A stretch of DNA of 18,848 bases from an uncultured Clostridium sp. (lineage in GTDB: Bacteria > Bacillota > Clostridia > Lachnospirales > Lachnospiraceae): the NCBI GenBank assembly GCA_900551135.1, contig URUX01000029.1, forward strand, positions 1 to 18,848, written 5' to 3'. Of this stretch, positions 13,892 through 18,848 are shown piece by piece. Within the stretch, counting starts at the first letter, position 1, and every line of letters begins with the position of its first letter. The notes under the pieces were generated by a model. That model saw nothing but the letters and a program-made list of their open reading frames with translations. It did no database searches and was not told where the DNA came from. The position numbers and the translations under genes are program-made.

Positions 13892-15397
13892 ATGGTATGT
13901 GAAGCGATTAAAGGATTGGTCGAATATGGATTAAAAGCAGGTCTGATTACAGAAACAGACCGCATTTATGCCACCAATCAGATTCTGGATGTTATGAAGA
14001 TGGATGAGTATGAAGAGCCTGAGGGCGCTGTCGAGTCAGACAATCTGGAATTAATTTTAAAGGAATTACTGGATGCTGCCCATGAAAATGGAGCGCTGCC
14101 GGAGGACAGTATTACATATCGGGATTTATTTGACACCCGTTTGATGAATTGTCTGATGCCCCGTCCCAGTCAGGTAGTGGATGAGTTTTGGAAACATTAT
14201 GACCATTCTCCGGAAGAAGCAACGGATTACTATTATAAATTAAGTCAGGATTCGGACTATATCCGCCGTTACCGTGTATGCAAGGACATGAAGTGGAAAA
14301 CAGCTACTCCTTATGGGGATTTAGATATTACGGTAAACTTATCCAAACCGGAAAAAGATCCAAAGGCTATTGCAGCAGCAAAGCTGGCCAAGCAGAGCGG
14401 CTATCCGAAATGCCTGCTGTGCCGGGAAAATGAAGGATATGCAGGCCGTACCAACCATCCTGCCAGAAATAACCACAGAATCATTCCGATTACCATCAAC
14501 GATTCCCAGTGGGGCTTCCAGTATTCTCCTTATGTATATTATAATGAGCACTGTATTGTGTTTAATGGCCAGCATGTTCCGATGAAGATAGAGAAAGCTA
14601 CGTTTATTAAGCTGTTCGATTTTGTAAAGATGTTTCCGCATTATTTCCTTGGTTCCAATGCAGATTTGCCAATTGTCGGCGGTTCTATTTTAAGCCATGA
14701 CCATTTCCAGGGCGGCCATTATACCTTTGCTATGGCCAAGGCGCCGATGGAACAGCATTTTACCATGGAAGGCTTTGAGGATGTAGAAGCCGGTATTGTT
14801 CACTGGCCGATGTCTGTTCTCCGTCTCCGCTGCAAGGATTCGGATCGTTTAATTCAGCTGGGCGATAAGGTGCTGCAGGCATGGAGAACATATACAGATG
14901 AAGATGCCTTTATTTATGCAGAAACAGATGGTGAACCGCACAACACTATCACACCAATTGCAAGAAAGAATGGCGAACTGTACGAACTGGATCTGGTATT
15001 GAGGAACAATATTACCACAGAAGAGTTCCCTCTGGGTGTATATCACCCCCATCAGGAACTTCACCATATTAAAAAAGAGAACATTGGCCTGATTGAGGTT
15101 ATGGGACTGGCAGTGCTTCCTTCCAGATTAAAGACAGAACTGGCTGATTTGGCAGACTGCATTATAGAGGGAAAGAATATTCGCGACAATGAGGTTCTGG
15201 CAAAACATGCAGACTGGGTAGAAGAATTTCTTCCAAAATATGAAACCGTTACAAGGGATACGATTGATGGAATCTTACAGGAAGAAGTAGGACTGGTATT
15301 CTCCAGGGTACTGGAAGACGCCGGCGTTTATAAATGCACAGAAAAAGGACGTCAGGATTTTGGAAAATTCTTGCACAGCGTAGGATTTGAAGGTTAA
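13892..15397 (+). CDS. galT: UDP-glucose--hexose-1-phosphate uridylyltransferase, class II
   Basis: Transfers UMP from UDP-glucose to galactose-1-phosphate in the Leloir pathway. AGGAGG at 13879-13884 is 7 nt from ATG 13892; the frame runs 11 codons further up to ATG 13859, which lacks such a site. The 501 residues match the long Firmicutes class II enzyme rather than the roughly 350-residue class I. The N-terminal region contains RPSQVVDEFW and YIRRYRVCKDMKW. The catalytic region includes CLLCRENEGYAGR, NHRIIPI and YNEHCIVFNGQHVPM. The active-site HxH segment is GGSILSHDHFQGG, whose second His is the likely nucleophile. Class II enzymes lack the HPHPQ form of class I. No galK or galE is adjacent; the gene has its own promoter and terminator and appears to be a single-gene unit. 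Confidence 0.96.
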   Translation: MVCEAIKGLVEYGLKAGLITETDRIYATNQILDVMKMDEYEEPEGAVESDNLELILKELLDAAHENGALPEDSITYRDLFDTRLMNCLMPRPSQVVDEFWKHYDHSPEEATDYYYKLSQDSDYIRRYRVCKDMKWKTATPYGDLDITVNLSKPEKDPKAIAAAKLAKQSGYPKCLLCRENEGYAGRTNHPARNNHRIIPITINDSQWGFQYSPYVYYNEHCIVFNGQHVPMKIEKATFIKLFDFVKMFPHYFLGSNADLPIVGGSILSHDHFQGGHYTFAMAKAPMEQHFTMEGFEDVEAGIVHWPMSVLRLRCKDSDRLIQLGDKVLQAWRTYTDEDAFIYAETDGEPHNTITPIARKNGELYELDLVLRNNITTEEFPLGVYHPHQELHHIKKENIGLIEVMGLAVLPSRLKTELADLADCIIEGKNIRDNEVLAKHADWVEEFLPKYETVTRDTIDGILQEEVGLVFSRVLEDAGVYKCTEKGRQDFGKFLHSVGFEG

Positions 15398-15411
15398 ATA
15401 TGAAAGAAGAG

Positions 15412-15448
15412 GCCGGCAGCGGAAAATTCGCTGCCGGCTGTTGTATTT
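15412..15448 (+). terminator. terminator hairpin after galT
   Basis: GCCGGCAGCG (15412-15421) pairs perfectly with CGCTGCCGGC (15429-15438) around a 7-nt loop and is followed by TGTTGTATTT. The stem is very strong; the T tract is interrupted. It lies 14 nt after the galT stop. Confidence 0.8.
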
Positions 15449-15538
15449 GGTATTAAATCCTCCATAGAAGCCAGCCGTGAAAATGCTGAATTTTACGAAG
15501 GATTTGTTTTTAGAAATATCTGCTTAAAATAAAATTCA

Positions 15539-16561
15539 TTACAAATCTAATTTTAAATCGCCGTCTTTGATCCATCCCAGCTTTCGGAATATTTCGCCGA
15601 AAATCCAGGTGAAGATGGCTGGAAGGACAAAGCATACCAATAAAATGCCAAGCCACATATTGGCGCCGCCGCCCATGGAAGTATAGATGCCAATGGGGCC
15701 GACCAGGCCGCAGGTTCCCATACCGGAAGCAGTATGGATATTGGTCAGACGGAATACAACTGTGGCAATGGGGCCGGTAATCATAGAGGCAAGGGTAGGA
15801 GCAAGCCAGATTTTGGGGTTTTTCACAATATTTCCCATCTGAAGCATGGAAGTGCCAAGTCCCTGTGCCAGAAGGCCGCCAACTCCGTTTTCACGGAAAC
15901 TTAAAACTGCAAAGCCCACCATCTGAGCGCAGCATCCAGCCGTAGCAGCTCCGCCTGCCAGTCCATCCAGGGTTAAGGCAATGCAAATTGCTGCGCTGGA
16001 GATGGGAAGAGTTAAGGCGATGCCGATTAAAGCGGAAACTAAAATACCCATAAAGAAAGGCTGCATTTCGGTAGCAGTCTTTACCATCATTCCAAACGCA
16101 TCCATAAAAGCGGCTACGCCAGGTCCTACAAACTGTGCAATTAAAACGCCGGAAATAATGGTGACGCCGGGGGTAACTAAGATGTCAACCCTGGTTTCTT
16201 TGGATACGATTTTTCCAAGTTCTGTCGCTACAATTGTTGCAACCAGAGCACCTACAGGTCCTCCGAGGGCATTTCCTGCAATACCTACTGTAGCTGCAGA
16301 AAACAGTACCAGCTGAGGTGCTTTTAAAGCATAAGCAATGGCAACGCCGAGGGCTGCTCCTGTAGCGCTTTTTGCATAATCTGCAATTACAATAAATGTC
16401 TGAATCTGGGTTTTGTCGCCGAGTGTGGCGAAGATCGTACCTATCAATAGAGATGCAAATAAGCCAAATGCCATGGCACCCAATGCATCAATGAGATAGG
16501 TCTGGACGGTAATGTTGACATTCTTACGTTTTAAGAATGCCCTGACTCCTGTCTGTTCCAT
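15539..16561 (-). CDS. PfoR-type PTS EIIC-like membrane protein
   Basis: A 340-residue, very hydrophobic, Gly/Ala-rich protein with about nine or ten membrane segments. It resembles the PTS_EIIC_2/PfoR group (COG3641), whose first studied member was reported to affect perfringolysin expression in Clostridium perfringens. The true start is ATG 16561 (minus strand), with AAGGAG 7 nt upstream; the frame extends 41 codons further only through untranslated and promoter sequence. Visible segments include RKNVNITVQTYLIDALGAMA, GNALGGPVGALVATIVATE, ILVTPGVTIISG and MGTCGLVGPIGIYTSMGGG. It has no EIIA or EIIB domain and none adjoins. Whether it transports a sugar or acts as a regulator is not known. 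It is transcribed alone, away from the zinc-ribbon gene. Confidence 0.88.
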   Translation of the reverse strand: MEQTGVRAFLKRKNVNITVQTYLIDALGAMAFGLFASLLIGTIFATLGDKTQIQTFIVIADYAKSATGAALGVAIAYALKAPQLVLFSAATVGIAGNALGGPVGALVATIVATELGKIVSKETRVDILVTPGVTIISGVLIAQFVGPGVAAFMDAFGMMVKTATEMQPFFMGILVSALIGIALTLPISSAAICIALTLDGLAGGAATAGCCAQMVGFAVLSFRENGVGGLLAQGLGTSMLQMGNIVKNPKIWLAPTLASMITGPIATVVFRLTNIHTASGMGTCGLVGPIGIYTSMGGGANMWLGILLVCFVLPAIFTWIFGEIFRKLGWIKDGDLKLDL

Positions 16562-16623
16562 AGGGAATCTCCTTACATGTATTATTGTGCACACATTTGG
16601 CTTATGCCAAAGCAGTTGGTTGC

Positions 16624-16652
16624 ATTTTACCAGCAGATGGAAAAAAAAGCAA
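16624..16652 (-). promoter_or_regulatory. promoter of the PfoR-type gene
   Basis: On the minus strand TTGCTT (16652-16647) and TAAAAT (16629-16624) are 17 bp apart, with a TGG extended -10. The -35 lies in an A8-GCAAGC-T5 palindrome (about 16640-16660), leaving a leader of about 55 nt. Confidence 0.6.
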
Positions 16653-16720
16653 GCTTTTTCACAAGTTTGATAAAAAAATGACAATCAGCAAAACAAAAGA
16701 CGGAGATGTGCAATATCAAA

Positions 16721-16749
16721 TAGACAGTGGAAAATGAGTATGATAAAAT
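16721..16749 (+). promoter_or_regulatory. promoter of the zinc-ribbon membrane protein gene
   Basis: TAGACA (16721-16726) and TAAAAT (16744-16749) are 17 bp apart, with TGA directly before the -10 (extended -10). It overlaps the upstream in-frame extension of the downstream gene, supporting the start at 16811. Confidence 0.5.
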
Positions 16750-16810
16750 TAAAAAGAAAGCAGATGGCAGCAGATATATGTTTTTTATAAATGATAAAAG
16801 GAGGCGGCCT

Positions 16811-17845
16811 ATGAAGCAGAAAATTTGCCCTTCATGTGATGGAAAATTAAAGGGAAATTACTGCCCTTTTTGCCATAAAATTGTAAGAAAGCCGTTGGAA
16901 TGGGATGTGCGGTACTATTTAAATGAGCGTCATCCGGACTGGGAGACCGATTGTGATTACCATGGTACCCCTGAACCTGTGGAAGATAATCCATATAAAA
17001 ATCCATCGGAAAGCGTGTTTCCAGACATAGAGATTTCTCAAGAAAAGAAACCGAAAAAGAAAGGAAAGATCGGAAAAATTATTGTAACAATACTGGGAAT
17101 CTGGATAGTAATTAATATAATTATGGCAGTGATTGGGAGTATTGCTTATGAAAAAATACCGGAACGCCTGGCATCAGAAGCGTTTGAAAATGGAATAGGA
17201 ATTTCCATGTCAGAGTATACGGATGAGGCGGGGATTATGATATCGGAAGAGGAAGACTGGAATTATGAAGAAGGAGTTATGGAACTGTCTGATGAAGAAG
17301 TGATGGAACGGCGAGAAATGGGATTTGGAGATCGCTGTGATACCTATACTCATTTTCCCGTATCAGATAAAGTATTTTCTGAAAAACTCGAGGAATATCT
17401 TGCAAAAGAGGGACTTCCGATAGATTCTTATGATGAATATACCGTAAATCTGCTATATTCTTATGGCGAAGAAACTGAGAGTTATTCTTCCTATAACCGA
17501 ACCATGGAATGGTATGTATTAGAGCCTGGAATGAAAGAGACGGATTACTGGTCCGGGGTGAGTCTGGGGTCCGATACAGCTTCCGGAGAGATTCACTGGT
17601 TTGAGGTGGAACTAAATGACAGAGAGCAGGCGTTTTTAACTGCAGCATGGGCAGCGCAGACGATAGGAGAATTAGCCGGATTTTCCAACACAAAGGAAAC
17701 GGCAGAGCAGATTTATGCAGAGTTAAAGACGATGGAGGGCGGAGAAGAGTTCTGGTATGCGGATATTTCGGAATATTCTGTTTCAGTCTGGGAATATGAA
17801 GGAAAAACGGAAGTGCGTTTAGAACTTTCTTATGACTTCGAATAA
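16811..17845 (+). CDS. zinc-ribbon, single-pass membrane protein of unknown function
   Basis: I do not recognise a characterised family. The ATG at 16811 follows AAAAGGAGG (16796-16804) with 6 nt spacing. The protein has 344 residues. Residues 1-25 are a short zinc ribbon with Cys6, Cys9, Cys18 and Cys21 (CPSC...CPFC). Residues 26-80 are a polar linker rich in Pro and Asp. A basic stretch, KKPKKKGKIGK (about 79-89), precedes one membrane helix at about 90-112. The remaining 230 residues are very acidic and rich in Tyr and Trp. By the positive-inside rule the ribbon is cytoplasmic and the acidic domain outside. This layout is frequent among hypothetical proteins of gut Clostridia. No neighbour in the same direction is clearly co-transcribed, and I can offer no function. 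Confidence 0.7.
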   Translation: MKQKICPSCDGKLKGNYCPFCHKIVRKPLEWDVRYYLNERHPDWETDCDYHGTPEPVEDNPYKNPSESVFPDIEISQEKKPKKKGKIGKIIVTILGIWIVINIIMAVIGSIAYEKIPERLASEAFENGIGISMSEYTDEAGIMISEEEDWNYEEGVMELSDEEVMERREMGFGDRCDTYTHFPVSDKVFSEKLEEYLAKEGLPIDSYDEYTVNLLYSYGEETESYSSYNRTMEWYVLEPGMKETDYWSGVSLGSDTASGEIHWFEVELNDREQAFLTAAWAAQTIGELAGFSNTKETAEQIYAELKTMEGGEEFWYADISEYSVSVWEYEGKTEVRLELSYDFE

Positions 17846-17878
17846 AAAATTAGTTTGGGCTAAGGTAATGAAATAACG

Positions 17879-17926
17879 ATAGTGATAAACTATTAACAAC
17901 ATCAATGTAACGATTTCAGCTGTTAC
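17879..17926. promoter_or_regulatory. two small palindromes upstream of the sulfotransferase gene
   Basis: ATAGT-N5-ACTAT (17879-17893) and GTAAC-N10-GTTAC (17907-17926) lie in the 114-nt gap before the sulfotransferase. No good -35/-10 pair was found there. They may be regulator sites or chance; arms of 5 bp are weak evidence. Confidence 0.2.
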
Positions 17927-17959
17927 TATGAAATTATCAAAACAAAAAGGAGAAGTACT

Positions 17960-18848
17960 ATGGCAGGAGCAAGTTATGTATTTCAGGAACATTTAATTGA
18001 TCGCCAGGCAAAAGCAGAAGAAGAACTGTTAAAAGAACTGCGTTCTGGCAGTTATACCATCCACAATCCAATTGTCCGTACGAATTTTTACTTTATCGCC
18101 CCTCTGACAGCAGTGATTGCATTTAATACAGAAGAGGAAACGGCAGTTACGGTAACTGTTTTTGGAAAAACCAAAGAGGCGAACATCAGCCATACATTCC
18201 CAAAGGCAAAAGAGCATGTGCTGCCAGTTATGGGGCTGTATCCGGAATATACCAACAAAGTGGAGATCCGCGAGTACCGGGGTGAGTCTCATGTAGTAGA
18301 GATTGAGATGGGAAAACCGGACTGCGGAAACGGTTTTATCTACTCTATGGATACAACTCCTGAATATATGCAGGATAACTGCATTTTCTTAACTCCGTCC
18401 AGTGGTGAAAAGGCATCTGCTTATGACTACGCAGGAGATTTGAGATGGTGCTTAAATATTAAGTGTGTATTTGATATGAAACGTCTGAGAAACGGTCATA
18501 TTCTGATGGGTACAGACCGTCTGATTCAGATGCCGTATTACATGTCCGGACTTTATGAAGTCAGCCTGTGCGGTAAGATTTATAAAGAATACAAGATCTT
18601 TGGCGGTTCCCACCATGATGCATTTGAAATGCCAGACGGAAATCTGTTGTGTTTAACCGAAGATCTGCGTTCCGATACGGTAGAGGATATGTGCGTTCTG
18701 ATCGACAGAGAGACCGGAGAGATTTTAAAGAAATGGGATTACAAAGATGTAATCACGCCAGGTCTTGGAAAGAGCGGAAGCTGGTCTGAAAGAGACTGGT
18801 TCCACAACAATGCAGTATGGTATGATAAGAAAACCAATTCCTTAACCT
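17960..18848 (+). CDS. aryl-sulfate sulfotransferase (3' end cut by window)
   Basis: Transfers a sulfuryl group from one phenolic sulfate to another phenol without PAPS. The ATG at 17960 follows AAGGAGAAG. The frame is open to the window end, giving 296 residues of an enzyme normally near 480-600. Residues about 25-118 form the N-terminal beta domain (TIHNPIVRTNFYFIAPLTAV, then VTVTVFGKT). After this the beta-propeller begins (YSMDTTPEYMQDN). Two of the histidines that line the active site in E. coli ASST appear to be present: His218/His219 in GGSHHDAFEMPDGN and His282 in DWFHNNAVW. The catalytic nucleophile His would lie beyond the window. No signal peptide is visible, unlike the periplasmic enzymes of Gram-negatives; sulfotransferases without one are known from gut Clostridia. 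The physiological substrate is unknown. Confidence 0.9.
   Translation, partial: MAGASYVFQEHLIDRQAKAEEELLKELRSGSYTIHNPIVRTNFYFIAPLTAVIAFNTEEETAVTVTVFGKTKEANISHTFPKAKEHVLPVMGLYPEYTNKVEIREYRGESHVVEIEMGKPDCGNGFIYSMDTTPEYMQDNCIFLTPSSGEKASAYDYAGDLRWCLNIKCVFDMKRLRNGHILMGTDRLIQMPYYMSGLYEVSLCGKIYKEYKIFGGSHHDAFEMPDGNLLCLTEDLRSDTVEDMCVLIDRETGEILKKWDYKDVITPGLGKSGSWSERDWFHNNAVWYDKKTNSLT

Noticed and set aside
16562..16684. Upstream 41-codon extension of the PfoR-type gene
   Set aside because: It runs through the predicted promoter and leader, while AAGGAG precedes ATG 16561 at proper spacing.
1..18848. CRISPR array, tRNA, rRNA, insertion sequence, toxin-antitoxin or phage defence genes
   Set aside because: I looked for regular repeats, cloverleaf patterns, transposase motifs and paired small genes on both strands and found none that could be supported.

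Overview
The window looks like chromosomal DNA of a gut Lachnospiraceae-type Clostridium (Bacillota). The evidence is moderate-to-low GC, strong AGGAGG ribosome binding sites, sigma-A promoters with 17-18 bp spacers, a DegV protein, a free-standing glucose-type EIIA, a short clostridial-type ThiC with ThiW, a class II GalT, a NusG-domain-II/Gx-transporter pair, and paired traits for glucuronide and aryl-sulfate chemistry. I see no rRNA, tRNA, CRISPR array, transposase or phage gene. Most of the window is ordinary housekeeping and accessory metabolism.

Layout. 1-828: 3' part of a degV gene. 954-1475: crr-like EIIA with its own promoter, whose -35 box overlaps the degV stop. 1698-2851: a coupled redox pair, namely a two-rubredoxin-domain protein with a rubrerythrin-like helical core that has lost its iron ligands, and an eight-cysteine Fe-S protein; a strong terminator follows. 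3007-4134: an M20 metallohydrolase. 4147-7258: a damaged sugar ABC locus. The AraC regulator (minus strand) and the solute-binding protein (plus strand) have both lost their 5' ends at one junction near 4500-4556, and the first permease carries a +1 frameshift in a G run. The second permease and a beta-glucuronidase (7297-9069) remain intact.

9161-10702: gpmI. 10744-12788: a TPP riboswitch with a transcription terminator, then thiC and thiW; together these imply de novo pyrimidine (HMP) synthesis plus thiazole-precursor uptake. The probable thiW terminator lies inside the end of the convergent NusG-domain-II gene (12792-13133, minus). A Gx transporter gene diverges from that gene (13281-13784). 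13892-15397: galT class II, followed by a terminator hairpin. 15539-16561 (minus): a PfoR-type EIIC-like membrane protein. 16811-17845: a zinc-ribbon membrane protein of unknown role. 17960 to the window end: the N-terminal part of an aryl-sulfate sulfotransferase.

No wholly new system is evident. The items best worth a second look are the reciprocal AraC/solute-binding-protein truncation with the nearby frameshift, the rubredoxin/degenerate-rubrerythrin/Fe-S pair, and the terminator embedded in an antisense coding region.
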